This document shows positions 43,305-53,657 of a DNA stretch of 64,000 bases, piece by piece. Positions within the stretch are counted from its first letter, which is position 1; the number at the start of each line of letters is the position of its first letter. Under the pieces are notes generated by a model. That model saw only the letters and a list, made by a program, of their open reading frames with translations. It was not told the DNA's origin and did not search any database. Made by a program: the position numbers and the translations under genes. The DNA is from Corella eumyota (taxonomy: Eukaryota > Chordata > Ascidiacea > Phlebobranchia > Corellidae): contig OY720099.1 in the NCBI GenBank assembly GCA_963082875.1, positions 8,246,001 through 8,310,000 of the forward strand, in the 5' to 3' direction.

Positions 43305-46300
43305 TTAAAGTATTGCGCAACATCCAAGTTTTTTTCTTTTTGGAACGACTTGTTTAGTCGAGATTTTGGCTGAATTAACGTTTTGTGAAGCGCCAACTTG
43401 CGGGTGACTTTCTGTAGAACTTTCGTTAGCGTTAACAGATGCCTTTCTTGTCTAAGAAAAGTTATAATACAGTTTAAAGTTAGATACTTCAATAAAAAAT
43501 CGTTTTACCATTAAACTAAAAAAGACAACTTATTTAAAAAAATAATTTTATAAATTTGATTTACCGGAGGCTCTGTGGTCGGAGAATCCGGACGAAGAAG
43601 CTCAGGTGGTGGAGGAGGAAGATCTTCGGTAAAAGCATTTTGTTCCTTGATGGGTGATTCCGGAGCTAACATATCTGAAGGAGGGGGAGGAAAGGAAGTG
43701 ACGTCATCAAAATCAACGTTATCGGTTTTAGTAGTTTTATGCGGGGTGTTTTCTTTTTGTAACAATTCTGGGGGCGGTGGAGGGAAAGAAGTTCTTTTTG
43801 ATAAAAGTTTGGAAGAATCAGAACATTCTTTCTTGCATTCAGTCTCTTCTTTTTCTTTACTTTTTTGTTCTTCCGTTTCCTTTTGTACGTCATCATCAGT
43901 TTTGGAATATTTTTCTTCTTTTGTTTTTTCTTGTTTATTTCCTGTTGTGTTTTCTTGAGTAGTATTTTTTGGAACAATCAGGGAAGTTGACTTACTATCG
44001 GTTACTGATATTTCTTTGCTACCTTCTTCTGTGTTTTTATTTATTAGTGCAGCATTGTCAAGATTTAATGTTGATTTTTCACATGCTTGATCTTGGGTAT
44101 TTTTTTCTTCCACTTTTTTTTCATCTGAACCTTCCCCAACATTTTTTTGAAAAATAACAACCTCATTTTCATTTTTTTCGGGATCCGTTTTAATATCAGT
44201 ATTCGCATTTTCTTTTTTAGTTGCTTCAACGTTTTCGACTTTATCATCCTCTGCAACATTTTTTTGAAAAATTACAACCTCATTCTCAATTTTTTTAGGC
44301 TTTGTTGTAATATCATTATTTTCATTTTCCGCGTTACTTGTTTGGACGTTTTCGTCTTTATCATCCTCTGCGACATTTTTTTGAAAAATTACAACCTCAT
44401 TTTCAATTTTTTTAGGCTTTGTTGTAATATCATTATTTTCATTTTCCGCCTTACTTGTTTGGACGCTTTCGTCTTTATTATCCTTTGCAACATTTTTTTG
44501 AAAAATTACAACCTCATTCTCAATTTTTTTAGGCTTTGTTGTAATATCATTATTTTCATTTTCCGCCTTACTTGTTTGGACGTTTTCGTCTTTATTATCC
44601 TCTGCAACATTTTTTTGAAAAATTACAACCTCATTCTCAATTTTTTTAGGCTTTGTTGTAGTATCAGTATTTTCATTTTCCACTTTAGTTGTTTGAACGT
44701 TTTCGACTTTATTATCCTCTGCAACATTTTTTTGAAAAATTACAACCTCGTTTTCTACGGGATTTGAAGGTAAAGAAGTAGAATCTGCTTTTTCAGTATC
44801 GTTACAAACTTCCTGTTTATTCTTTATATTGTTATCATTAGACTGGGTATTTTTATTAGACCTTGACGGCTCTTCTTGCAAATCTTCTGTAAGCCAACTT
44901 GCTTTAACCACGCCCCCAAGGTCGATGGCATCGTTAATGTCGGCACTAAACTTTGGTTTTACAGTCGATTTTTCAGAATCACTTTTATTGTTTTCCTGTA
45001 TGTTTTCGTCTGTAGTTAGTTTTCGTGTCATGTTTGGAGTAGTTAAGATTATAGTGTTGGCAACTAAAGATTTTACTGGCAGCTCTTCCTCTGAAATTTG
45101 TTCGTGTGGTTCTTTTTCTTCTGTAGTTGGTTTTTGTGTATCGTGTTTTGCTGTTTGCACTTGTGGTTCTTCTTGTGAGGTCTCTGCTTGTAATTCATGT
45201 TTGGTGGTTTGTAAACTTGGTTTTTCTTCTGTAGTTTTTGGATGCAAATATTCTTCTGTAGTTTGTGGATGAAAATCTTCATCTGTTTTTTGTGGATGCA
45301 AATCTTCTTCTGTAGTTTGTTGATTTAAACCTTCTTCTGTTGTTTGTAAATGCAAAACTTCCTTTGTTGTTTGTGGGTGAAAATCTTCTTCTGTTGTTTG
45401 TAAATGCAAATCTTCTTTTGTTGTTTGTGGATGCAAATCTTCTTCTGTTGTTTGTGCTTGTAGTCCTTCTTCTGCAGTTTGCACCCCAAGTACTTCTGAA
45501 GTTTGTGGAAGTGGGTTTTCCTCTGTAGTTTGTGGAGACAATTTACCTTTTGTATTTTGTATTTGTGGCTCTTCTTCGGTAGTCTGTGAATCTGACTCGT
45601 TTTCTGTAGTTTGCAAATCTGGTTCTTTTTCAGTAGTTAGTATTTGTGGTTCTTCTTCTGCCAATTGTATTTGAGGAACATTTTCTGTGTTCTGTAAAGT
45701 CAATTCATCTTCTGTAGTTTGTGAGGGCAATTCTTTTTCTGCAGTTAGTTTTAATAGCTTTTCTTCAGCGTTTTGTGTGCATGATTGTTCTACTGGAGTT
45801 TCTTCTTTTAACTCTTCATCTGTGGTTTGTATTTTTGGTTTATTTTCTGTCGTTGGTTTTTGTGTTTTTTCTTCAGCAGTTTGTAATTTTAATTCTTCTT
45901 CAGTAGCTTGTTTTTTAGTTTCTTCATTTGCAGTCAATGTTTCTTTCGGTTGATCTTTGTTTACAGTTTCATTTCCATTTATACTTGCCTCTTCTTTAGT
46001 TATATTATTCTCGTTATCCATTTTATTTGTATATGCCTCGTTGGAAACTTGATCAAAGCTGACGTCAACAGTTGTTACTGGATTTTGCTCGTCTGAAGAA
46101 TCAATACTCACGTCCAAGTAGGCTAGGGTTGAATACGGATAATCGCTATCTTCCGCGTTTCCGTCTTTATCCGTTTTAAGCGAATTGCTAGAAACAATAA
46201 CTCCAGGTAATTCTAAGATAGTAGTTTTCGAATTGCCGTTATTGCCTGCAATAAAAATTAAAAAAATGGTTATAATGAACTATAGCTTAATTTTCTGATT

Positions 46301-47767
46301 TAATTATCAACAAAAACTTAAGTTGACTTAAATCAACTAAATGACTAGAAATAAAGGTTGCCTTAAATAAAATTGCAAAAAAGGCAATAAAGATTGAGTG
46401 GTTATTAGTCAAAGTAACTTCTAAATAAATATAAATTATTTAATTTGTTGCAACAAACCAACTAACTACTAACCACTACAAACTTTAAACTGTGTAGCAT
46501 TTTTTGTTAAACACCAACTTTAAAGTATTAAAAATAACTATAAATCTTATTTTAACGATTTTTGTCTATATTTATTCACTTGGATTAATGTTTGCATTAT
46601 TTTACCCTTGCCAATAATAACGTAATTACAACATAACAACTTATATAAATAATATAAATTTAATAATATAAAACGACCATCCCCTAATTTATTAATGAGT
46701 TCTACATATTATTTTTCATCTTCTGTCTCTGTCTGCAATATCAAACGATAATAAAATCCTATTCTTTATCCGTAATTAAATATTCTCTTAGCCTAAGAAT
46801 TGCCAATATTTAAAACATTATTTCTAAAAAAAAACTTTTTACTTTCGGTGTTTTTGGTAGAAACTTCCAGGTTTGACTGCATGTTTGATTCCTGATTAAT
46901 AAGATTTGCTTCTTTGCCAGATAGAACAGGAAGCGTTACTTCAAATATGGACAGCGGTCTTTCGGATTTACCGGTTGATAAGTTCTAAAATAAATAAAAA
47001 ACATATGTGTTAATTCGATTTCTTTGCTTTGTTTTAAAATGTGAAACAATTATTTATCTGTATTCATTAATTAAAAAAAACTTAAGCTTTAAACACGTTT
47101 TATTTTTTTCTAAATAACAGTTGACTATGTTATTATTCTTAAAAAGTTAACTGACTCACCTTACCTTACTTCGCAAAAATTAATTCATTAAACTATTAAA
47201 ACGAGCCTTGTTTACAGGTTAAGCTTGCTATTTACAACACATTTGGACTTATAATATAATACAAACTGGTAAACAAATATAGAGTTCTTAAGACGGGAAA
47301 TCGATATATGGATTTACAGCAGTGTATAGAATTGTAAAATTATGATTTGAATTCCCAAGCAAGTTAACGTTGATTACAAGTTGAATAAAAGCTTGGCTCA
47401 AATAGTTATTTAACATTAATTGCAAAAACTCATACGGTCGATAATTTCGATTTTAGGCAAAAATACAAAAAATGCAATTTAAAAAATGTTTGTGCACTAA
47501 ATTCATTGCTTTAATATTACCTTGATTATACAACTTTAAGATAAAAATTTAAATTTGTATAAGACTTTCTAAAGTATTTTACATTTAAAGACTGATTACA
47601 TTTATGGCATATGTGGTCGACGTTTGTTTTTGGCTGAAAAAAAGAACTTGATAAATGTAGTAGGCTACCCCGGATAACTTGTTATCGTACAATAGACATT
47701 TTCTATATATTGTACAATATACAATTGTTGATAGTTAAACATAAATATTTACCCGACGTTGATCCAT
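43305..47767 (-). CDS. repeat protein with FPPPP motifs and C-terminal CaaX box, 994 residues
   Basis: Four coding exons: 47753-47767, 46843-46984, 43565-46245, 43305-43451, with consistent phases. The protein starts MDQRRNLSTGKSERPLSIFE. It has about 300 residues of degenerate 10-12-residue Q/E/T repeats (TTEEEPQIQ type), then six copies of a 39-residue repeat starting ENEVVIFQKNV. Next comes an acidic/Lys stretch, then three proline boxes: SFPPPPPELL, SFPPPPSDML and DLPPPPPELL. It ends KRKKLGCCAIL. F-P-P-P-P is the class I ligand of EVH1 domains (Ena/VASP). CAIL is a CaaX prenylation box, and the final Leu favours geranylgeranylation; the preceding Cys and KRKK could add palmitate and lipid binding. 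A membrane-anchored actin-regulator scaffold is therefore inferred. I cannot name a vertebrate orthologue. Paralemmins share the basic-CC-aaX ending but not the rest. A 5' acceptor lies at 47802-47803. Confidence 0.85.
43600..43800 (-). other. three proline boxes, two of them FPPPP (EVH1-type)
   Basis: In coding order: SFPPPPPELL (about 43766-43795), SFPPPPSDML (about 43672-43700) and DLPPPPPELL (about 43598-43627). Acidic residues lie nearby, as in zyxin and ActA ligands. The third box lacks the Phe and may not bind, or may bind SH3/WW-type partners. Confidence 0.8.
44100..44763 (-). repeat. 117-bp tandem repeat coding six 39-residue units
   Basis: Units read [VIN]ENEVVIFQKNV[AG]ED..., then .ENVQT.K.ENEN.D..TKPKK. 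Four central units differ at only a few codons, while the first, fifth and the shortened sixth are more diverged. That pattern suggests recent expansion of the middle by unequal exchange. Confidence 0.9.
45080..45910 (-). repeat. degenerate 33-36-bp repeats coding TTEE-type units
   Basis: About 25 degenerate units of 10-12 residues, such as LQTTEEDLHPQ and QTTEEEPQIQ. On the plus strand they appear as TCTTCTGTTGTTTGTGGATG-like words every 33-36 bases. Neighbouring units around 45240-45480 are the most alike. Confidence 0.85.
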
Positions 47768-49016
47768 ATTTTCCTTCTTCAAATAACCATACAAAAAAAA
47801 TCTAAAACCAATAGTGATAAAAGATTTAACTATTATTACCCCTCAATTTAGACTACAGTTAGATATCTAAATATAAATTGTATAATCAAATTTGCTAGCT
47901 TAATTATTATCTTATTTTATAATACATAAATGCGCTTTACCTCAAGTTAAAAATTTCTTTTATGTTGTTATTAGTATTTGTAAACAGCAAAATATTACCG
48001 CGTAATTTCCTTGACTCGTTCAATTTGTGCAGTAAATTATGCTGGTGGGCTTGCTTTTCGAAATTACCGGATTGTTGTCATGTTATGACGCAAAGCATGG
48101 TAGAAATTTTATTAGTTTTAAATAAATATTTATAGCTTGAAATTAAACGACGTTGAATCGCAAAAACTTTTAGTAAAAATAAATTTAATTTTGCTAAACA
48201 AATTAATTAATTAATTTCTGTTTTATATTCCTTTTTTGCTTCATTTTGCTAGTTTCTCTATATTTTACAACATTTTATTATGTTCACTTTATATATACAT
48301 TCTGTAAGAGTGTTTAACGTAATTTCTAGCAATAATTAAAAAAATATGGTTTGATGTTAATTTTTTATTTAATTTTTATCCTATTTGATTACATTATTTT
48401 TCGTGAACAGGTGGCTGAACCAACATGCACAAAACGTTTTTTGTTTAAAACCAACGTTATTTCAAAAATATTTTTCACTTTCTGTCGGTTTCGGTAATAA
48501 AATAAATAAAGCCGAAACGTAAATATAAAGGTTTTATTTAACATAGGTTAACAGTGCCACTAAAAATATACTAGTCCAAACATATTTGCATTTTCTTTTA
48601 GTACTGTGTAGTACACAAAAAAATCAAATACTGTTTAAATACTTGGTCACAAGTAATTTAAGCATTCAACGCTTACGCCGTGTTATCTATACATATAATA
48701 ATATTCATATATATATATATATACAAAAATATGTATTTAATTGAAAGACATTTAAAATAACTCTCGTTTGTGGTGCGCCGACAATTGTTATCACCAGCAA
48801 ATACTAGTTTCAAGTGGCGACCTTATTACAGTAGTTAAAATGCAGTCCTTAAGGCGAGCAATCGACTAGTACTAAGTAATACAAAGCAACATAGCGACCT
48901 CTGTGTTTGGTAGTTTCCTAATTGCAAGATCAGTTTAAGTGCATACAAATATCTCATCGTTATATCCCTAAACCTTGCTAAATTCTTAACACACTGACTT
49001 TCTATTAGTGTTCTTC
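47768..49016. other. intergenic, 5' flank of the FPPPP gene and 3' side of GINS4
   Basis: AT-rich. The acceptor AG for the FPPPP gene leader lies at 47802-47803, leaving a 34-nt leader with one short upstream ATG frame. The 3' UTR of GINS4 ends here. It also has a copy of a 34-nt dispersed word at 48837-48870. No other gene seen. Confidence 0.5.
48837..48870 (+). repeat. 34-nt dispersed word ending GCAATCGACTAGT (three copies)
   Basis: Copies at 23788-23820, 48837-48870 and 58091-58124 share AAATGCAGxCC....GG.CG.GCAATCGACTAGT. A weaker fourth may lie at about 36355-36393. No tRNA head or inverted repeat is visible at these sites, so the parent element is unknown. Confidence 0.55.
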
Positions 49017-50620
49017 TCAAATCAACGAAACTGCTCCTGTCTCCACAAGATCGGCGATGGGTCGAAATCTCATGAGATGTTGTGCATCTACCTCCAGGTC
49101 GACACGATCTGCAGCTCGATCCTCTGTCTCTGCATCAATGATCAATCCTTCTTCACGGCGATTTACTTTAAGGAAGATGTAATGATCACGGTCTGGTGCA
49201 AGAGCTAAAAAATAAAAAAAATTTTCTGGTAACCAATAAACTTGTATTAAATATTCTCTTTTAATATATGAAATATGCATTTTATTTGTTCTAAAAAAAG
49301 ATCAGAATATAAAAAAATAAAAATGTAAAATCTTATGTACCATCTACTTTTAATTAAAACAAACCTTTTTTTTCTAATTCATCAAGTTTCTGTAAGTTTC
49401 TTGGCATGTTCTTTAGCGCCACCATTTGAAAATGAGTCGCAACATTTGCAGTTAATCTAAATTTTTTTTTTAATTTGTGAAAAATAATTAATGTCACTAA
49501 GTTAATATTCCTTAATACCAAGTTTTAAATAAAAATCAAAAAATTTAACTATAAATATACACTTACTCCTTAGCAAATGCAAATTCTTCGGGTGAAAGTC
49601 GAGGGGGGTCATTGTCTCCTCTGGTTTTCTCTCTTTCAAGAAAAGTGTGAGCAAACTTTTCTATTTTTTCTAACCGGCATCTCAAATAACTGCTTACAAT
49701 GTATCTTATTCTATCAAGTTCAAGCCGACACAGACTGATCTATATGTATTTTAAAAAAAGAAAAGGTTTTTTTTATTATAAAAAGTGTTTTTTCATATTA
49801 AAACAGGGTAAAAAAAGTAAATGTACTAAAAAGAGAGCGTGCTTAAAAAATTAACACAATTTAAAATTTAAATTACCTACTACAATTAAAAAAAAATAAA
49901 AAAGGTTTCTTTTTTTAAGTAAAGTTTGACAATTATAATTTGCATAGTAAATGATTATGCCACAATAATTATTAGGTATTTAAAAAACATAGGATTCTAG
50001 GTTCCATTTTTACCGACATTCATGTTTGTTGTACAGTATCACATAAAACAAATTTCTAAAGACTGTAAATTTTAACTTATTACCCTCAGATCTCCCTTTT
50101 TAGCTCTTTGAATATTCTCCTCCATTTCTTGCATTTGTTCCATTATACATTCCACAATCTCTGACTTACATTCCATTAAATCTGGGGCTAGTTTCTCATT
50201 TACCCAAGCCTGTCAAAAAAATGAACAATCATTATTTTTATTGTAAAGATTTTGTAAAAGAGAAAAATCTGGTTCTGCTGAATCAATCAAAAAAATAAAT
50301 AATTAATTTGTATATATATATATCTGTATATATATTTTTTATATTTTGGTGTTAAAAAATAACTTGGGGGGTAGGGGGGATTGAACCTGGAACCTTATGT
50401 GGTGCTGCAATATTTCCTAATCACTTTGATATATGGTGTACATCAATACTTTTTAACCGTACCCTATTGGCAAAAGGAAATTGATAAATAAACTTATTTT
50501 AAATAAAAGTCAAATATTTAATACCTCTTCTAATTTTTTAAGGACTTGAGCTGCTGTGAGTTGTTCTTCGTCAACTGAATCATCATGAGACATGTCAGTG
50601 ATATCAAATAAGTCATCCAT
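49017..50620 (-). CDS. GINS4: GINS complex subunit SLD5 (GINS4)
   Basis: SLD5 is one of the four GINS subunits of the CMG replicative helicase in the nucleus. Five exons (50525-50620, 50084-50209, 49567-49739, 49365-49456, 49017-49204) give 224 residues, against about 223 in human. Matching stretches: AWVNEKLAPDLMECKSEIVE, MEENIQRAKKGDL, RIRYIVSSYLRCRLEKIEKF, ALKNMPRNLQK and the C-terminal domain ending GAVSLI. The helical A-domain covers about residues 30-160 and the small beta-rich B-domain the last 60. It is divergent from CCZ1, with about 1.2 kb between the starts. The protein looks complete. Confidence 0.97.
50355..50460 (-). mobile_element. SINE head, antisense, in GINS4 intron 1
   Basis: Reverse-complemented it reads GGTTCCAGGTTCAATCCC (box B) preceded by an AGTGATTAGGAAATATTGCAG box A-like region, typical of a tRNA-derived SINE. 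Only the head is clear. Confidence 0.55.
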
Positions 50621-51824
50621 TTTATAAAAAATACTCTTTAATAAAACTTAAAATTATTAAACAAAATTATAAAAGCTTATCTTCCCACAAAATTTGAAAA
50701 CGGGAAATTCCCATATAAATGTGACTCGTGACAGTACTGCAAATGTTTGCCAATACAAGATTTGTTATTATATACCATATTGATCTTTGCTGTAGGCTAA
50801 ATAAAAATTATAAGCAGTATAGAAATGTGACTACTTAGACCAAAACTTTCAATTAGTTCGTTACAACTTTGAAATTACTAGAAAAACACTTCATTTACTT
50901 GACGAGATATTTAATAATATGAGCTACTTTAACACCACGTTACAAGTCTTTTAACTTGCGTTCTTCTTTCTGTTAACTTTAACCGCTCTGTTAATCTAGT
51001 TTGGTCAATTAAGCCTTTTCCACATCATATTTACCAATATGTGTACAAATATTATACTTCATTTATCAAAACTTACTAATACAATAGAGCAATATAGTCT
51101 TAGATTGTAAGAAAAGTTTCACCATAGAATATCGGTGGAATATATTAAAAGACTTGATAGTGTACAATGGAGGTAAAATTTAGCCTTGTTTTTATAGTAT
51201 GAAGGCGAAGCTGACTAATATGACTATTACGTAACTGTTTACACAGTTAATCTGTTAAACTTTCTGCTTATATATTTAACTTTAGGTTTTTAGTATTGTT
51301 TATTGGTAGTTTTTTAATAACTTAGTTATTTATCTGTACATTAGTGCCAATATTTAACCAGCTGATTAGCGACAAATGACTCTATTATTATTAGCCATAT
51401 TGCCTAAACTAAATATTGTTAGTGTATGGGCAATGGCCATATTGCAGTATTGTGTGAGTGTTCTTTGTGTATATTGTTTTATTGGCAGATTTCTAAAAGC
51501 TCTATTAGCATCATCCGCTAAGTTTATAAAATGCGGAATGTTCAGAATTTTTATAACTTTATCCTAATCTTCTCTTGTACACTCCAACCTTTCCGCGTTT
51601 ATTTTAGTACTACTTGTTTCAACCGGCAGGCAATGCTAATAGAGATACAATTCCTATACTAACTTGGTGTATAAATTAAGTTGAAGCAATTAAAATTAGT
51701 TGATTGCAAGCATTACTGGTTTGGCAGCAAACAATTACTAATATGACATTTGTTTCCCTAGAATGAAAAATAGATATACATTAAATCTGTAAATACTAAT
51801 ATATTTAAACAACTAGGGTTCATA
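50621..51824. other. divergent intergenic region GINS4/CCZ1
   Basis: Shared 5' region of two divergently transcribed housekeeping genes. It contains a second copy of the MITE-like element at 51496-51648. An AG acceptor at 51815-51816 lies eight bases before the CCZ1 ATG. No TATA box stands out in the AT-rich background. Confidence 0.5.
51496..51648. mobile_element. MITE-like DNA transposon, copy 2, upstream of CCZ1
   Basis: A 153-bp relative of the element at 880-1031. Ends read AAAGCTCTATTAGC and GCTAATAGAGATAC, still inverted repeats. The flanks GATTTCTA (51488-51495) and AATTCCTA (51649-51656) match at 6 of 8 bases, consistent with an aged 8-bp target duplication. By eye the two copies are roughly three-quarters identical. 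Confidence 0.7.
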
Positions 51825-53186
51825 ATGCAGTCAGTTTTAACTGAATTGTCATATTTTATGGTGTATAACTCCACACTAGGACCAAAGGAAGGAGAGGAGG
51901 AAAAAAGATTGCTTTATTACTATCCTGATTCTGAAAAACCATACAAAAAGATTAACAACGTGGGACTATGTGAGGCTCTTGTTCAATTTTCGAAAACATT
52001 TTCAGTGTATAAATCATGTGAAAACTTGCAAACTTTATATCATCAACATTTCTTTTATGAAGCAGAGCCAGAATTTTGGATTGTAATGAGTATTACAAAT
52101 CCTACCAATGGTGTTGAGAATGACGATAAAAACGAGAAGGAAAAAAAGCTGTGGGATGGGGTTTACCATACATTATTAGTTAATATTTACAAGCGCTTCT
52201 GTTTATTGAATGGCACATTTTTGCATGTTATAGAAACATCTAATATAAAAACATTAAAGGAACAGTTAAGATTTTTCCTTAACAGGCACTTGAAACAGAA
52301 AGATTTACTTTTTTGCGACATTTTAACTGGGCTGAGTAGCATTTCTTATCCGACATTAGAAAAATCTGTTGTTTTAGCTTTTCAATCTTTTTTATGCGGG
52401 GTACAGGATCGATTTAAGAATATAAAACATGGGTTAGTTTTAAGTGACAACTTCCTGATTTTAAGTGATCTAAATTCTGAAGATACCCAAACTGTTGTGA
52501 AATTCCTTAGGGAAAAATTAAAACTCGATCTTCCATTCTCCAAAAGGTCCAAGGCCATTACAAATAGCAGGGAATGTCAACCACTGCAGCTACGGTTTGG
52601 CAGATTTTTCCTAGAATTTTTTAGAACTTTTAACTCCAAAAACAATGCCTTTTTAAACTGTTCACAAACCAACAGAAGCGTCAAAAAATTGGAAGTTTGT
52701 GTTTACCAGGCTTTTAACCTAACCCTGTGTACTTTTTTGGACAACACACAAAATATCGGATTATTACAACAAATTGATGCTTTTGTTGGGCCCCAACTAG
52801 CAAACCTATCATCCCGTATTTCCACAAATTTGAATACACCAACAGTTAGGGACCCCATCGAACCAAATTTAAGGCATATCTTTTGTGACCACCTAACTCT
52901 TGCATCCGAATCCTCATGTCATAGTATTAAAAATGACAAGTTAACTTTTGATATGCCTACAGAGGTAATGCATGTTATTTGTACTGTAAGTCTGAACTTC
53001 AAGCAGAACAACTTTACTGAGGAAGAAGTGATTATGAAAGTTCAAAATGAGTATTGGGTGGCGGCAAAAAAAATGAACACAAAAGAACTGTATGTTGTAG
53101 TCAATCAGAAAAATGCTAACTTAATCAGTGTATATGAAAGTGTCAAAAAGATATCATCTCATTTTGATATGCATTTTTCCGATTAA
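51825..53186 (+). CDS. CCZ1: vacuolar fusion protein CCZ1 homologue
   Basis: CCZ1 forms with MON1 the exchange factor that activates Rab7 on late endosomes. This 453-residue, intronless CDS matches the whole family. It has the N-terminal longin region (FMVYNSTLGPKEGEEEKRLL, NVGLCEALVQFSKTFS), the middle region (FLNRHLKQKDLLFCDIL, LILSDLN) and the C-terminal part (VGPQLANLSS, NEYWVAAKK, ELYVVVNQKNANLI). Length is close to the human protein (about 482), which has a longer N-terminus. The start is the first ATG after an AG acceptor 8 nt upstream, so an upstream exon is cis-spliced or a spliced leader is used. The lack of introns is notable beside the intron-rich neighbours. Confidence 0.95.
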   Translation: MQSVLTELSYFMVYNSTLGPKEGEEEKRLLYYYPDSEKPYKKINNVGLCEALVQFSKTFSVYKSCENLQTLYHQHFFYEAEPEFWIVMSITNPTNGVENDDKNEKEKKLWDGVYHTLLVNIYKRFCLLNGTFLHVIETSNIKTLKEQLRFFLNRHLKQKDLLFCDILTGLSSISYPTLEKSVVLAFQSFLCGVQDRFKNIKHGLVLSDNFLILSDLNSEDTQTVVKFLREKLKLDLPFSKRSKAITNSRECQPLQLRFGRFFLEFFRTFNSKNNAFLNCSQTNRSVKKLEVCVYQAFNLTLCTFLDNTQNIGLLQQIDAFVGPQLANLSSRISTNLNTPTVRDPIEPNLRHIFCDHLTLASESSCHSIKNDKLTFDMPTEVMHVICTVSLNFKQNNFTEEEVIMKVQNEYWVAAKKMNTKELYVVVNQKNANLISVYESVKKISSHFDMHFSD

Positions 53187-53657
53187 ATTTTTACCCCAAT
53201 TAAAATTCTATACAATCAAATTAAGCCTAGGTTATAATTTAATTCTATCTTATAAAACCAAAAATTGCAATTTCTTTATCGTTGGTACAATACTTTAATA
53301 TTACTAGGCAATGTTTGACTAAATTTTATTCATTTTGTACTATTATGTTCCAATAAACATAGGCAACGTATCTGCACTTAAAATAAAATTATTTTTGAAA
53401 AAAAGTTAATGCACTGTGCTTATTACTTTTAATTTTTTTGTCTAAACTTAAATTATTTAGAATACCATTTTATGATTTATTTTTATTTGTATTTTGTTAT
53501 TTAGGATTATTTAAAATTTTTTATTCTTAATAAAACTGAAAACGAATCTTTATTTACAAAATTTTCTATTTTTCATTTAGCAGAATGACATAAATAACTG
53601 TTTATTTTAAAAGAGTGCCAAAATACAACTTTTTTGTTATGAAATTGTAAAATAAAC
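53187..53657 (+). other. CCZ1 3' end and KIAA2013 5' leader
   Basis: Poly(A) signals for CCZ1 are possible at about 53353, 53381 and 53529 (AATAAA type). A pyrimidine-rich tract ending CATTTAG at 53580 forms an acceptor 45 bases after the last one and 77 bases before the KIAA2013 ATG. A two-codon upstream frame (ATG ACA TAA) follows that acceptor. The arrangement is compatible with a two-gene operon processed by trans-splicing, but an independent promoter cannot be excluded. Confidence 0.4.

Noticed and set aside
43575-46096. Long + strand frames across the FPPPP/CaaX gene
   Set aside because: Antisense shadows of the repeat coding; the minus-strand exon chain, with its CaaX end and consistent phases, explains the region.
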